From: Geminicoccaceae bacterium | Lineage (GTDB): Bacteria > Pseudomonadota > Alphaproteobacteria > Geminicoccales > Geminicoccaceae | Length of the DNA: 31,494 bases | Direction: 5' to 3' | Assembly (NCBI GenBank): GCA_020446285.1 | Contig: JAGREZ010000211.1 | Location: 1-31,494, forward strand | Shown here: positions 22,896 through 31,375 of the stretch, in pieces | Numbering within the stretch: the first letter of the stretch is position 1 | Layout: every line of letters starts with the position of its first letter | Made by a program: the position numbers and the translations under genes | Notes under the pieces: generated by a model | Databases searched by the model: none | What the model was told of the DNA's origin: nothing | What the model saw: only the letters and a program-made list of their open reading frames with translations

Positions 22896-23342
22896 TCAGC
22901 CCTCCCTCACCTGATCGAGATAGTCACCATAACCCTCTTTCTCCATCTCGTCGCGCGGGATGAAGCGAAGCGAAGCGGAATTGATGCAGTAGCGAAGCCC
23001 GCCCCGGTCGCGCGGCCCGTCGGGAAAGACGTGGCCCAGATGACTGTCGCCATGCGCCGAGCGGACTTCGGTACGGATCATGCCATGGGTCATGTCTCGC
23101 AGCTCGGCGACATTCGCAGGTTCCACCGGCCGGGTGAAGCTCGGCCAGCCGCAGCCGGATTCGAACTTGTCGGCGGAAGCGAAGAGCGGTTCGCCCGACA
23201 CGATGTCGACATAGAGTCCGGGTTCGCTGTTGTGGAGATATTCACCCGTCCCCGGCCGCTCCGTTCCGCTCTCCTGCGTGACGCGATACTGCTCGGGGGT
23301 CAGGGCCCGGATGGCCTCCTCGCTCTTTCGATAGTGTTTCAT
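22896..23342 (-). CDS. msrB: Peptide methionine sulfoxide reductase B, zinc-free type
   Basis: This 148-residue MsrB starts with [20 protein letters not shown] and contains SGCGWPSF (Cys64, the probable resolving residue), GHVFPDGP and the catalytic [11 protein letters not shown] (Cys119). It reduces the R-epimer of methionine sulfoxide. The two CxxC pairs that bind structural zinc in E. coli MsrB are absent: [11 protein letters not shown] and [10 protein letters not shown] stand in their place. ATG 23342 is preferred because it has a GGGAA-type ribosome-binding site and matches the family start; an in-frame ATG at 23369 would add 9 residues. msrA follows directly. Confidence 0.94.
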   Translation of the reverse strand: MKHYRKSEEAIRALTPEQYRVTQESGTERPGTGEYLHNSEPGLYVDIVSGEPLFASADKFESGCGWPSFTRPVEPANVAELRDMTHGMIRTEVRSAHGDSHLGHVFPDGPRDRGGLRYCINSASLRFIPRDEMEKEGYGDYLDQVREG

Positions 23343-23441
23343 GCGTTTCCCGTTTCCATCATGCACCATCCGCGGGCGCGTCCCTTTTCGAAGAGATGGT
23401 CATCCCCGCACTTGCGATCAACCACGGATACCATGGGTCGT

Positions 23442-24194
23442 TCAGCGACGGGCGGCGTAATAGGCGACGCGGCGTTCCAGATGAGCCAGCAGTTCGGAAA
23501 TGGCGAAGGCGAGCGCGAAGAGCACGATCAGCACTGCCCAGAAATGCGCCATGAGGAAATTCGTCGAATAGAGTTCGAAGAGCGCGCCGAAACCGACCAC
23601 CGAAATCAGCAGCTGGCCGATGATGACGCCCTTGACCGCGCGAATGATGCCGATCCGCACACCGCCAAGGATCTCCGGCAATGCCGCCCAGAAATAGATC
23701 TTGAAGAAGGCGTCGAACGGGCTCGCGCCGAAGCTTTTCGCCATTTCGACGAGCGAACGGTTGATCTGCAGCACGCCGGCGCGGGCGTTGAGGATGATGA
23801 TCCAGATGGCAAAGAGCGTGGTGGTGATGACGATCGACAGCATGCCGAAACCGAAGAGCACCATCAGCACCGGAACCAGCGCCGTCAGTGGCGCGCTCAG
23901 GAAGATGTTGACCCAGGGCAGGAGCAATTCGTCGAGGAGCCGGTTCCTGCCCATGAGAATTCCAAGCGGAACACCGGCCAGAACGGCGGCGAGCACGCCC
24001 AGAAGAAAGGCCTGTGCCGTCTCGCCCAGGGCCGAAAGAAAGGCGGGTGTCGGCAATATCTGCACGAGCGTCACCACCACCTCGCTCAGCGGCGGCACGA
24101 AGAAGGTCAGATCCAGCCTCCCCACCAGTTCCCAGAGAAGCGCCCAGAGGATCAGCGACGAAAAGCCGGGAAGACGAAAGCCAAGAAGCGTCAT
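23442..24194 (-). CDS. ABC transporter permease (TauC/SsuC type), second permease
   Basis: This 250-residue inner-membrane protein has about six hydrophobic helices and the permease EAA-type loop VEMAKSFGASPFDAFFKIYFWAALPEILGG region (about 148-176), through which it docks on the ATPase. Family features include SAPLTALVPVLMVLFGFG and GQLLISVVGFGALFELY. It belongs to the group that imports sulfonates, taurine, pyrimidine precursors and similar small anions. It is the last gene of the transporter block and starts 9 bases after the ATPase stop. Because another, different permease precedes the ATPase, the membrane channel is probably a heterodimer. Confidence 0.9.
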   Translation of the reverse strand: MTLLGFRLPGFSSLILWALLWELVGRLDLTFFVPPLSEVVVTLVQILPTPAFLSALGETAQAFLLGVLAAVLAGVPLGILMGRNRLLDELLLPWVNIFLSAPLTALVPVLMVLFGFGMLSIVITTTLFAIWIIILNARAGVLQINRSLVEMAKSFGASPFDAFFKIYFWAALPEILGGVRIGIIRAVKGVIIGQLLISVVGFGALFELYSTNFLMAHFWAVLIVLFALAFAISELLAHLERRVAYYAARR

Positions 24195-24203
24195 GGTCCG
24201 GAC

Positions 24204-25019
24204 CTATTCGACATAGCTGCGCAACGAGGCCCAGATGGAATCGACGATATCGAGATATTCGGGATCGCGGCGGAGATTGTCGGCCCCCTTGTCACGAAAG
24301 CCGCTCGGACGGATGATCTCCGAAACCCGGCTCGGCCGTGGCAGAAGGATGGCGATCTGGTCGGACACATAGACCGCTTCCTCGATGGAATGGGTAACGA
24401 AGATGAAGGTCTTGCGCTCGTTCCTGACCAGATCGAGCAGATCCTCCTGGAACTTGCGCCGGGTCTGTTCGTCGACCGCCGAGAAAGGCTCGTCCATGAG
24501 CAGCACGTCGGCATCGACGGCGAGTGCACGCGCGAGCCCGACCCGCTGGCGCATGCCGCCGGAGAGCTGGTGCGGATAGCTGTGCTCGAAGCCGGCCAGC
24601 CCGACTTCGCAGATGTGTTTTTCGGCGATCGCCTCGCGCTCGCTCTTCGCCATGCCCCGGAGTTCGAGGCCGAAGGCGACATTGCGCAGAACGCTCGCCC
24701 AGGGAAGAAGGGCGAAATCCTGAAAGACGAAGGCGCGGTCGGGTCCGGGTCCGGTTACCGCCTCGCCCCCGACCTCGACACGCCCCGAGCTCGGCTCGAG
24801 CAGGCCGGCAATGATCTTGAGCAGGGTGGTCTTGCCGCAGCCCGACGGACCGAGCAACGAGGTGAGTTCGCCCCGTGGAAAATCGAGCGATAGATTTTTC
24901 AGCGCTTCCACCGAGCCGAAGGTTTTCGACACGCAGCGAACGGACACGGCATTGTCGACCGCTGCCCCTTGCGGGCCGGAAGGGTCGGCATCGCGCCGCG
25001 CGGATTCAGTCCGAGACAT
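24204..25019 (-). CDS. ABC transporter ATP-binding protein (SsuB/TauB type)
   Basis: This 271-residue ATPase has a Walker A GPSGCGKTTLLK at residues 57-68, a Q-loop in FVFQDFALLPW, the signature LSGGMRQRVGLARAL, a Walker B DVLLMDEPFSAVD and a switch histidine in FVTHSIEEAVYVSD. It energises import by the two permeases around it. ATG 25019 is chosen; the frame continues upstream to 25169, but that region is the permease gene in another frame. It overlaps the first permease gene by 14 bases. The C-terminal tail (after about 225) is slightly long and serves no recognised domain. Confidence 0.93.
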   Translation of the reverse strand: MSRTESARRDADPSGPQGAAVDNAVSVRCVSKTFGSVEALKNLSLDFPRGELTSLLGPSGCGKTTLLKIIAGLLEPSSGRVEVGGEAVTGPGPDRAFVFQDFALLPWASVLRNVAFGLELRGMAKSEREAIAEKHICEVGLAGFEHSYPHQLSGGMRQRVGLARALAVDADVLLMDEPFSAVDEQTRRKFQEDLLDLVRNERKTFIFVTHSIEEAVYVSDQIAILLPRPSRVSEIIRPSGFRDKGADNLRRDPEYLDIVDSIWASLRSYVE

Positions 25020-25764
25020 AGCCACGGTTGTTTCCTGCAAAGAGTTGGCCCTCGAGGCGTTCGAGCAGATTGAGGAACAGCACCGCGAGGAGGATGATCG
25101 AGAAGATCGCCGCATACATGCTCGGATAGTCGGCGATCGAGCGGCTGTAGGTGATGATGTCGCCAACACCCGTGGGCGTGATTTTGAGTTCGGCGAGGAT
25201 CGCGCCGATGAAGCCGGCCGATATGCCGAGACGAAGGCCGGAAAAGATGATCGGCGAGGCCGATGGCAGGATGATCCGGGTCACGATGTCGAAATCGCTG
25301 CCGAGGAACGAACGCCCCATCTCCTTGAGCGATGAGGGCGTGTTGCGCACGGCGCTCGCGGTATTCAGGACGATCACCGGCATCGCCATGATGCAGACGA
25401 CGAATACCTTGGAGGTCAGCCCGATCCCGTAGGCCATGACCAGCAGCGGAATGAGAGCGGCGAGCGGAGCCGCCTGCATGACGATGAAGATAGGCGAGAA
25501 CAGCCAGTCGCAGAATTCGCTCAACCCGATCCACAGGCCGATGACGATCCCCAGCAGGGCCGAGATCGCAATACCGGCGACGAGCGGCCGCAGGGTCTCG
25601 CCATAGGCGCGAAGGAGCGTGCCGTCGATCGACATGGCAAAGAGCGCGGTCATGGAATCGAGGAAGGTCGGAAAGGCATAGCTGACCGGCACCCGCCCGG
25701 CGATTTCCCATGCGCCGAAGACGATTGCCGCCGAAAGCAGCTTGAGCAGCAGAGAACGGTTCAT
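25006..25764 (-). CDS. ABC transporter permease (TauC/SsuC type), first permease
   Basis: This 252-residue inner-membrane protein has about six helices. It shows AGIAISALLGIVIGLWIGLS, QAAPLAALIPLLVMAYGIG and the cytoplasmic coupling segment LKEMGRSFLGSDFDIVTRIILP (EAA loop). It is clearly related to, but different from, the permease at 23442. ATG 25764 gives MNRSLLLKLLSAAIVFG, a natural first helix, and the frame upstream to 25929 is not similar to the family. The gap to the substrate-binding gene is 68 bases. Confidence 0.91.
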   Translation of the reverse strand: MNRSLLLKLLSAAIVFGAWEIAGRVPVSYAFPTFLDSMTALFAMSIDGTLLRAYGETLRPLVAGIAISALLGIVIGLWIGLSEFCDWLFSPIFIVMQAAPLAALIPLLVMAYGIGLTSKVFVVCIMAMPVIVLNTASAVRNTPSSLKEMGRSFLGSDFDIVTRIILPSASPIIFSGLRLGISAGFIGAILAELKITPTGVGDIITYSRSIADYPSMYAAIFSIILLAVLFLNLLERLEGQLFAGNNRGYVSD

Positions 25765-25832
25765 CGCGACAACCCTGCGGGAAGGCGGGAGGGCACCCGA
25801 TCCGCGAACGCTCCTCCCGTCTTTCGTTGCTG

Positions 25833-26807
25833 TTACCGTCCTGCCTGATCGAGCGGTGCCAGATACCAAAAATCCTCGATGTTCAGGCTTTCGGGATCGC
25901 CGTCGAGCTGGCCGGCCTCGCTGTACCATTCCATGTCGGCCCTGGCCGCGACCCGGCCACCGCCGTCGGGACTGTAGAGACCGCCCTTGACCGCCTCGAT
26001 GTAGAAATCGTCGAGACCACCCAGAATTTCCGCCGGCAACTGACCGATGGGACCATCCGGGTCGGTCTCGCGGCCGATGATTGTCGGATCCCTGTTCATG
26101 TCGCGCCAGGTGCTCAGGAGCGCGTCGACGAGGATCTGCACATCGTCCTCATTCGCCCTGATCCAGTCGAGATTGGCGAACAGCGCCTCGTCGCTCGCTT
26201 CCACATCGAACATCGGCAGTACGTTGAACGCATCGCCCTGCTGGCGCATCAGCTTGTTCTTGTTGGAAAGATCGATGATGGTGGCATCCGCTTGCCCCGA
26301 GACGAGGGCGACCACGCGGTTGGCCGAGCCCGGAACGTAGGAGCGCTGGCCGAAGGTGATGCCGACCTTGTCCTCGATGACGTTGGCGATGGAATCGGTG
26401 CCGCCTCCGCGCGAATGGAGGAGGATCGGCTGACCGTCGAGATCCTCGAGCTTCTCGTACTTCTTTGTCGTGACAGGGAAGAATTTCAGCTTCGAGAGCT
26501 GGAAGATGATGCGCACCGGCGCCTTCGAACGCTGCATGGCAGCATAGGGCGTGCCGAAGCCGATATCCATCTGCCCGCTCAGCACCGCCTGGATGGCGAG
26601 TTCCTCGTCGGAAAATGCGGTCCACTCATAGTTGAGACCATTGGCCTTCGCCCGGTCGAGCGCGACGAAGAATGCCGCGAGTTCGTCCGAGGGTGTCTCC
26701 GCAAGGGCGATGCGGATCGTCTCCGCCGATGCCGGGGCGCCCGCGAGTCCGAACATCACGGGCACGGCAAGAAGTGCCGTCGCAAGCTTCCTTCGCAAAA
26801 TTCTCAT
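25833..26807 (-). CDS. Periplasmic substrate-binding protein of ABC importer (NMT1/TauA/SsuA-like)
   Basis: This 324-residue protein has a Sec signal peptide: MRILRRKLATALLAVPVMFG, a basic start and hydrophobic core ending in AGAPASA with likely cleavage before Glu29. The mature part has the type-2 periplasmic-binding fold: IALAETPSDELAAFFVALDRA, a QAVLSGQMDIGFGTPYAAM loop, KYEKLEDLDGQPIL and SGQADATIIDLSN. It captures an unidentified small, possibly anionic molecule. Two ATGs are adjacent (26810 and 26807); AGGGAGG lies 6 bases before the second, which is preferred. The protein precedes both permeases and the ATPase in one transcription unit. Confidence 0.9.
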   Translation of the reverse strand: MRILRRKLATALLAVPVMFGLAGAPASAETIRIALAETPSDELAAFFVALDRAKANGLNYEWTAFSDEELAIQAVLSGQMDIGFGTPYAAMQRSKAPVRIIFQLSKLKFFPVTTKKYEKLEDLDGQPILLHSRGGGTDSIANVIEDKVGITFGQRSYVPGSANRVVALVSGQADATIIDLSNKNKLMRQQGDAFNVLPMFDVEASDEALFANLDWIRANEDDVQILVDALLSTWRDMNRDPTIIGRETDPDGPIGQLPAEILGGLDDFYIEAVKGGLYSPDGGGRVAARADMEWYSEAGQLDGDPESLNIEDFWYLAPLDQAGR

Positions 26808-26886
26808 CATCTGCCTCCCTCGTGCATGTGCACTGCCTGTTATCACCACGGCACCCGGCGTTTTTGACCCGTTCCGCCGCGGCCCG

Positions 26887-27600
26887 TCAAACCTCCCCGA
26901 ACAGTCTTGCCGATACCGAACCGATATGCCGGCGCATGGTCTCCTGTGCCGCGGCCGGATCGCGCGCCTCGATGGCGGCAGCGATCGCATCGTGTTCAGC
27001 GAAACTCGGATGGTTCGCATCGGGACGCTCGGTCTGGCGCACCACCGTTCCGAATGCAACCGCGCGGCGAACCTCGTTCAGCCGGTCGAACAGCGAAAGC
27101 AGCAGCAGATTGTCGGCGGCCTCGGCCACGGCCCGGTGAAAGCGATCGTCCTGTTCCTCATAGAGCTTCCAGTTCGAGGCCTCGCGCGCGCGCTCGCGGG
27201 CGATCCGGACTCGGATGATCGCCTCGGTCGAGGCATTGATCGCCGCCTCGCGCGCGATCGCCGGTTCGAGACAAAGACGCGCGCGCATGGTCTTGACCGG
27301 CGTGAGCTGTCGTCCGAGGTCGAGGAATCCACCGACCGTAGCGCACCCGGCGTCACGGGCAACGAACGTGCCCTTGCCGACATGCCGCCAGATCGCCCCC
27401 TCGCGTTCGAGTGCGTCGAGGGCCTTGCGCAAGGTGTTGCGGGTGACGCCGAGTTCAGCGATCAGGCGACGTTCCGGCGGGAGCCTGTCACCCGGTCCGT
27501 AACAACCATCGGCAATGAGCGCCCGAAGAGCGCCGACCGTTCGATCCGACCCGGTCGATGGCGGTTCCATCAGCATGCTTCCGGCCCCTCCTTCGTCCAT
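26887..27600 (-). CDS. GntR-family (FadR/FCD) transcriptional regulator
   Basis: This 237-residue regulator has a winged helix-turn-helix at about 20-80: LPPERRLIAELGVTRNTLRK is the recognition region, followed by ALEREGAIWRHVGKGTFVA as the wing. An all-helical FCD effector-binding domain follows, with EQDDRFHRAVAEA and SFAEHDAIAAAI supplying the Asp/His residues that often bind a metal and a carboxylate ligand. It probably represses the divergent FAH gene and the importer genes downstream of it, releasing on binding a metabolite. ATGs at 27600, 27576 and 27570 are all possible starts; GGAGG lies upstream of the later two. The gap to the binding-protein gene is about 76 bases, so regulator and importer may share a transcript. 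Confidence 0.88.
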   Translation of the reverse strand: MDEGGAGSMLMEPPSTGSDRTVGALRALIADGCYGPGDRLPPERRLIAELGVTRNTLRKALDALEREGAIWRHVGKGTFVARDAGCATVGGFLDLGRQLTPVKTMRARLCLEPAIAREAAINASTEAIIRVRIARERAREASNWKLYEEQDDRFHRAVAEAADNLLLLSLFDRLNEVRRAVAFGTVVRQTERPDANHPSFAEHDAIAAAIEARDPAAAQETMRRHIGSVSARLFGEV

Positions 27601-27635
27601 GATCCCGATGCCTCACCTGATACAGCAAACGCCTT

Positions 27636-27649
27636 ATTGGTCGACCAAT
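27636..27649. promoter_or_regulatory. Perfect palindrome, candidate GntR operator
   Basis: ATTGGTCGACCAAT is a perfect 14-bp palindrome in the regulator/hydrolase intergenic region, about 35 bases from the regulator start. It matches the TGGT-N-ACCA type operator of the FadR/FCD subfamily. Binding by the adjacent GntR protein is inference. Confidence 0.65.
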
Positions 27650-27709
27650 CCGGGTTGTTTGATCAGAATATGCCAGAAATCGCTGCCCCGGCAACAAATT
27701 TTCTTGATC

Positions 27710-27723
27710 ACCAACGAATTGGT
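27710..27723. promoter_or_regulatory. Second inverted repeat, candidate GntR operator half-sites
   Basis: ACCAA-CGAA-TTGGT is an inverted repeat with a 4-base spacer, 60 bases from the first palindrome and about 70 bases before the FAH gene start. It uses the same ACCAA/TTGGT half-sites in reverse orientation, so the regulator may bind both sites. Confidence 0.4.
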
Positions 27724-27755
27724 TGCGATTGATCCAGAGAACAGGAAAGAGGAAC

Positions 27756-27773
27756 GCCGGCCTTGCTGCCGGC
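27756..27773 (+). other. Hairpin in the leader of the FAH gene
   Basis: GCCGGC, a 6-base loop (CTTGCT) and GCCGGC form a 6-bp GC stem 18 bases before the ATG and just upstream of the GGAGAAAGGG ribosome-binding site. It could affect translation or mRNA stability; no riboswitch class is recognised. Confidence 0.35.
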
Positions 27774-27791
27774 ACAAGGATGGAGAAAGGG

Positions 27792-28478
27792 ATGTCTGAT
27801 CTGGTCATCGAACTGCCCCCCGCGCCGACGCTCGAGGTGGCCGGAACGAACAAGCGCTTCGGCGTGCGACGAATCTACTGTATCGGCCGCAACTACGCCG
27901 CCCACGCTATCGAGATGGGTCACAATCCCGATCGCGAGGATCCGTTCTTCTTCCAGAAGAACCCGAACAATCTCGATTCGTCCGGCGAGTTCCCCTACCC
28001 GCCGCGTTCGTCCGACGTACATCACGAAATCGAGATGGCGGTGGCCCTTCATTCCGGAGGCAGCAACATCCCGCTCGCCTCGGCGCTCGATCATGTCTTC
28101 GGTTACGGCATCGCCCTCGACATGACGCGCCGGGACCTGCAGGCCGAGCAGAAGAAGGCCGGCCGGCCATGGGAGATCGCCAAGGCATTCGAGCGTTCCG
28201 CCCCCTGCGGTCCCATTCATCCGGCTTCATCTGTCGGCCATCTGGATTCCGGCCGGGTCCTGCTGGAGGTCAATGGCCAACGGCGTCAGGAGGGTGACCT
28301 CAACCAGATGATCTGGAAGGTACCCGAGATGATTTCCTATCTCTCGGACTATTTCGAGCTTGCCGCAGGCGACATCATCCTGTCGGGCACACCGTCAGGC
28401 GTCGCCGCCGTCGAACGCGGAGACGTGATGAAAGCAGAGATCGAAGGGCTCGGCAGCCTGAGCGTCTCGGTCGTCTGA
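27792..28478 (+). CDS. Fumarylacetoacetate-hydrolase family protein (fumarylpyruvate hydrolase-like)
   Basis: This 228-residue protein has only the catalytic FAH domain, the usual length for fumarylpyruvate or acylpyruvate hydrolases. It opens with YCIGRNYAAHAIEMG, then PFFFQKNPNNL, the metal-binding HHEIEMAVAL (Glu79, Glu81), Asp110 in GYGIALDMTRRDLQ, GRPWEIAKAFE and a closing GDIILSGTPSGVAAVERGD. It cleaves a C-C bond in a 2,4-dioxo acid, typically at the end of aromatic-ring degradation (for example the gentisate route). The ATG has a strong GGAGAAAGGG ribosome-binding site. It is divergent from the GntR regulator and two candidate operators lie between them. The ring-cleavage and isomerase genes are not in the window, so the substrate is not settled. 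Confidence 0.9.
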   Translation: MSDLVIELPPAPTLEVAGTNKRFGVRRIYCIGRNYAAHAIEMGHNPDREDPFFFQKNPNNLDSSGEFPYPPRSSDVHHEIEMAVALHSGGSNIPLASALDHVFGYGIALDMTRRDLQAEQKKAGRPWEIAKAFERSAPCGPIHPASSVGHLDSGRVLLEVNGQRRQEGDLNQMIWKVPEMISYLSDYFELAAGDIILSGTPSGVAAVERGDVMKAEIEGLGSLSVSVV

Positions 28479-28491
28479 AACAGGACGGGGC

Positions 28492-28509
28492 GGCGGCGTT
28501 CACGCCGCC
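28492..28509. terminator. GC hairpin between convergent FAH and M16 genes
   Basis: GGCGGCG-TTCA-CGCCGCC is a 7-bp perfect stem with a 4-base loop, 14 bases after the FAH stop. It includes the stop codon of the M16 gene on the other strand. There is no T-tract, so factor-independent termination is uncertain. Confidence 0.5.
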
Positions 28510-29771
28510 TCGAACACTCTCCCGGCATCGATGTCGGGAAGCCCTTCCCTCGGCCCGATGGCCACCAGCGTCGGTTGCGGATTGCCGCCGAAGAGCCTCT
28601 CGCCGACGCGGCGGATGGCGTCCATGTCGACCGCATCGATTCTCGCCGCGATATCGGCGGCCATCAGCCGGTCGCCGAAGCAGAGATGCTGACGCGCCAT
28701 GTCCTCGCAGACCGAAAAGCAGCCCTCGAGCCCCATCAGCAGCCCCGCCTTCATCTGCGCCTTGGCTCGTGCGAGTTCCAGCGGATCGAAACCGTCGAGC
28801 ATGGATCGCACCTCGCCGGCGATGGCCGGGAGAAGTCGCCCGACATCTTCCTCGCCGGTCCCCGCATAGATACCCATCAGCCCCGAATCATTGTGCAACG
28901 CGGTGAAGGAATAGATCGAATAGCAAAGGCCCATCTCCTCGCGGACCTTCTGGAAAAGCCGTGACGACATGCCGCCACCGAGTGCGGCGGAGAAGACCTG
29001 CAGTGCGTAGAGATCGGGGTCGGTATAGGCAAAGGCATCCACACCCATGCAGAGATGCACCTGTTCGAGATCGCGCTCGACCATCCGGCTGCCACCGACA
29101 TAGCGCGCGGAAGCCGGTGCGGAGGCGTTCCCCCGGACGCAATCGCCGAACGCCCGCTCCGCCAGTTCGACCACCCGCGCATGATCCACCCTGCCTGAAG
29201 CGGAGAGGATCATGCGGCCGGCGTGATAATGTTCGTCCACATAGTCGAACAGCGCCTGACGCGGCATTCCGGCGACGGTTTCCTCGGGACCCAGAATGGA
29301 GCGACCGATGGGCTGGTCGGGATAGGCGACCTCCTGGAAGAGATCGAAGACCAGATCCGACGGCGTGTCCTCGACCTCGCCGATCTCCTGGATGATGACG
29401 TGCCGTTCCTTTTCGAGTTCTGCCGGATCGAAGGTGGAATGGCGGACGATGTCGGCGAGCATATCGCCGGCCAGATCGATGTCGTCGGCGAGAATGCGGG
29501 CATAGTAGGCTGTATGCTCGCGCGAGGTGTAGGCATTGAGCGACCCGCCAACATCCTCGATCTCCTCGGCGATCCGCCGCGCCGAACGGCGTTCGGTCCC
29601 CTTGAAGGCCATATGCTCGAGCATGTGGGCGATGCCGTTGACCTCGACCGCCTCGTGCCGGCTGCCGACATCGACCCACAGACCGATGGCCGCCGTTTCC
29701 AGACGCGGCATGGCCTCGGTGACCACGCGAAGCCCGTTGTCGAGAACGCTTTCACGATAGCCTTCGCTCAA
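28500..29771 (-). CDS. M16-family zinc peptidase (processing-peptidase-like)
   Basis: This 423-residue protein has the inverted zinc motif HMLEHMAFKGT (His49, Glu52, His53), followed by the downstream glutamate region HVIIQEIGEVEDTPSDL. The C-terminal half has FSAALGGGMSSRLFQKVRE and CYSIYSFTALH, the second M16 domain. The overall length and SRHEAVEVNGIAHMLEH core resemble the mitochondrial processing peptidase beta subunit and the bacterial single-chain relatives. It probably degrades peptides in the cytoplasm or periplasm; no signal peptide is seen, which favours the cytoplasm. Its start overlaps the threonine synthase stop by 4 bases, a pairing I recall as common in alphaproteobacteria. 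Confidence 0.94.
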   Translation of the reverse strand: MSEGYRESVLDNGLRVVTEAMPRLETAAIGLWVDVGSRHEAVEVNGIAHMLEHMAFKGTERRSARRIAEEIEDVGGSLNAYTSREHTAYYARILADDIDLAGDMLADIVRHSTFDPAELEKERHVIIQEIGEVEDTPSDLVFDLFQEVAYPDQPIGRSILGPEETVAGMPRQALFDYVDEHYHAGRMILSASGRVDHARVVELAERAFGDCVRGNASAPASARYVGGSRMVERDLEQVHLCMGVDAFAYTDPDLYALQVFSAALGGGMSSRLFQKVREEMGLCYSIYSFTALHNDSGLMGIYAGTGEEDVGRLLPAIAGEVRSMLDGFDPLELARAKAQMKAGLLMGLEGCFSVCEDMARQHLCFGDRLMAADIAARIDAVDMDAIRRVGERLFGGNPQPTLVAIGPREGLPDIDAGRVFEAA

Positions 29772-31141
29772 TGCGACCAGCTCCTGATATGGGACATGAT
29801 GGTGGAAAGATCATTGTCGAGAACGATACAGCGCTCCTCGCGCTCGAACAGCCCCTTCATGTGATCCGGCAGTTCGGCGGTCACGCCGGTCGCAAGCCGG
29901 ACGGCCTGCGGAAATTTCGCCGGGTGCGCAGTTGCCAGCGTGACCAGTGGATAGCCCCGTTCCGCGAGGGACTGCCCGGCAGCGAAGCCGACCGCCGTGT
30001 GCGGATCCATGAGATAGCCATGACGATCCATGACGGCCCGGATCGTGCGCGCGGTCTCGTCCTCGTCCACCCGTCTTGCGACGAACAGCCCGGCGAGCCC
30101 TGACCGTTCCATCCCGCCGATTTCGATCGAGCCTGTTTCGCGAAAGCCCGCCATCATCGCCTCGATGCGCACGCCATCATGACCGGCCATCTCGAACAGC
30201 AGGCGCTCGAAATTGGATGCGACCTGAATGTCCATGGACGGGCTCATGGTCGGATGAACCTCGCCGGTCGCATAGACCCCGGTCTCGAAGAAGCGGGCGA
30301 GAATGTCGTTGCGGTTGGTCGCCACCACCAGCCGGCGCACGGGCAGCCCGGCCTTCATGGCGATGTACCCGGCATAGACATCGCCGAAATTTCCGGTTGG
30401 AACGGAGAAGACCGCCTCGCTCCTCAGCCGGACACCGGCATAAAAGTAATAGGCGGCCTGGGCGGCGATCCGCGCCCAGTTGATCGAATTCACCGCGGCA
30501 AGACGCATGTCCTCGCGGAACGGACGGTCGGCGAACATGGCCTTGAGGAGATTCTGGCAGTCGTCGAACGTTCCGCGAATCGCGATATTCTCGACATTGT
30601 CCTCCACCACCGTGGTCATCTGCCGACGCTGCACCTCCGAGACGCGCCCTTGCGGATGCAGGATGCAGATGCGCATGTTGCGCCGGCCGGCGCAGGCATG
30701 GATGGCCGCCGAACCGGTATCGCCGGAAGTGGCGCCGACGATGGTCATGCTGCGCCCGCGTCGCTCGAGCACGCGCTCGAACATTCGCCCGAGCATCTGC
30801 AGGGCGAAATCCTTGAAGGCCAGTGTCGGTCCGTGAAATAGTTCGAGAAGCCAGCTGTCATGCTCGATCTGCCTGAGCGGCGCAATGGCCGCATGGGCGA
30901 AACCGGCATAGGCCTCGCGGGCGATCTCCAGAAGTTCGGCCTCGTCGAAGCACCCTTCGGCGAAGGGAGCGAGCACGCGCGCGACCGTCTGCGGATAATC
31001 GAGACCGGCAAGCGTTTGCAGATCGATCACAGGCCAGCTCTCCGGCACGAAGAGACCGCCATCCTCGGCGAGACCGGCGAGCAGTACATCCTCGAACGTC
31101 CGCCCCCTGCTGCCACCCCGGGTGCTGCGATAGGAAATCAT
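29768..31141 (-). CDS. thrC: Threonine synthase
   Basis: This 457-residue enzyme converts O-phosphohomoserine to threonine with pyridoxal phosphate in the cytoplasm. The N-terminus MISYRSTRGG and TFEDVLLAGLAEDGGLFVPE are characteristic of the long bacterial ThrC class. The PLP lysine is Lys110 in HGPTLAFKDFALQML. The SGDTGSAAIHA phosphate-binding loop, VNSINWARIAAQAAYYFY and PTGNFGDVYAG complete the match. Nothing is missing in length. The upstream ribosome-binding site is weak (GAGGATC about 15 bases away). It is co-directional and overlaps the M16 peptidase gene by 4 bases. The 234-base gap to the divergent partial gene contains an AT-rich tract (about 31255-31290) that could carry promoters. 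Confidence 0.97.
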   Translation of the reverse strand: MISYRSTRGGSRGRTFEDVLLAGLAEDGGLFVPESWPVIDLQTLAGLDYPQTVARVLAPFAEGCFDEAELLEIAREAYAGFAHAAIAPLRQIEHDSWLLELFHGPTLAFKDFALQMLGRMFERVLERRGRSMTIVGATSGDTGSAAIHACAGRRNMRICILHPQGRVSEVQRRQMTTVVEDNVENIAIRGTFDDCQNLLKAMFADRPFREDMRLAAVNSINWARIAAQAAYYFYAGVRLRSEAVFSVPTGNFGDVYAGYIAMKAGLPVRRLVVATNRNDILARFFETGVYATGEVHPTMSPSMDIQVASNFERLLFEMAGHDGVRIEAMMAGFRETGSIEIGGMERSGLAGLFVARRVDEDETARTIRAVMDRHGYLMDPHTAVGFAAGQSLAERGYPLVTLATAHPAKFPQAVRLATGVTAELPDHMKGLFEREERCIVLDNDLSTIMSHIRSWSH

Positions 31142-31375
31142 GATGCGGAAGAGATCCTCGTTGGAGCCCCTGAAACGACTTCGACCGACTTGTTAGGCGA
31201 TGATTGCGCGCTCGGCAACTGTAGCGGCGAACGACGACCGGCAATCATGAATGCCCCATGACAAATGGTTAACAAACAAGCAAAATTGGCGTCACCAAGT
31301 GCACTTCGCCCTATCTTGCGGGCCACCGGTCCGGTGCCGGGTGTACTCTTTGGCCGATCCGCAAGGAGTGTGTAA

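Noticed and set aside
26822..26833. GTGCA-TG-TGCAC inverted repeat just upstream of the substrate-binding-protein gene
   Set aside because: It does not share the TTGGT half-sites of the GntR-operator candidate and is short, so it is not reported as an operator.
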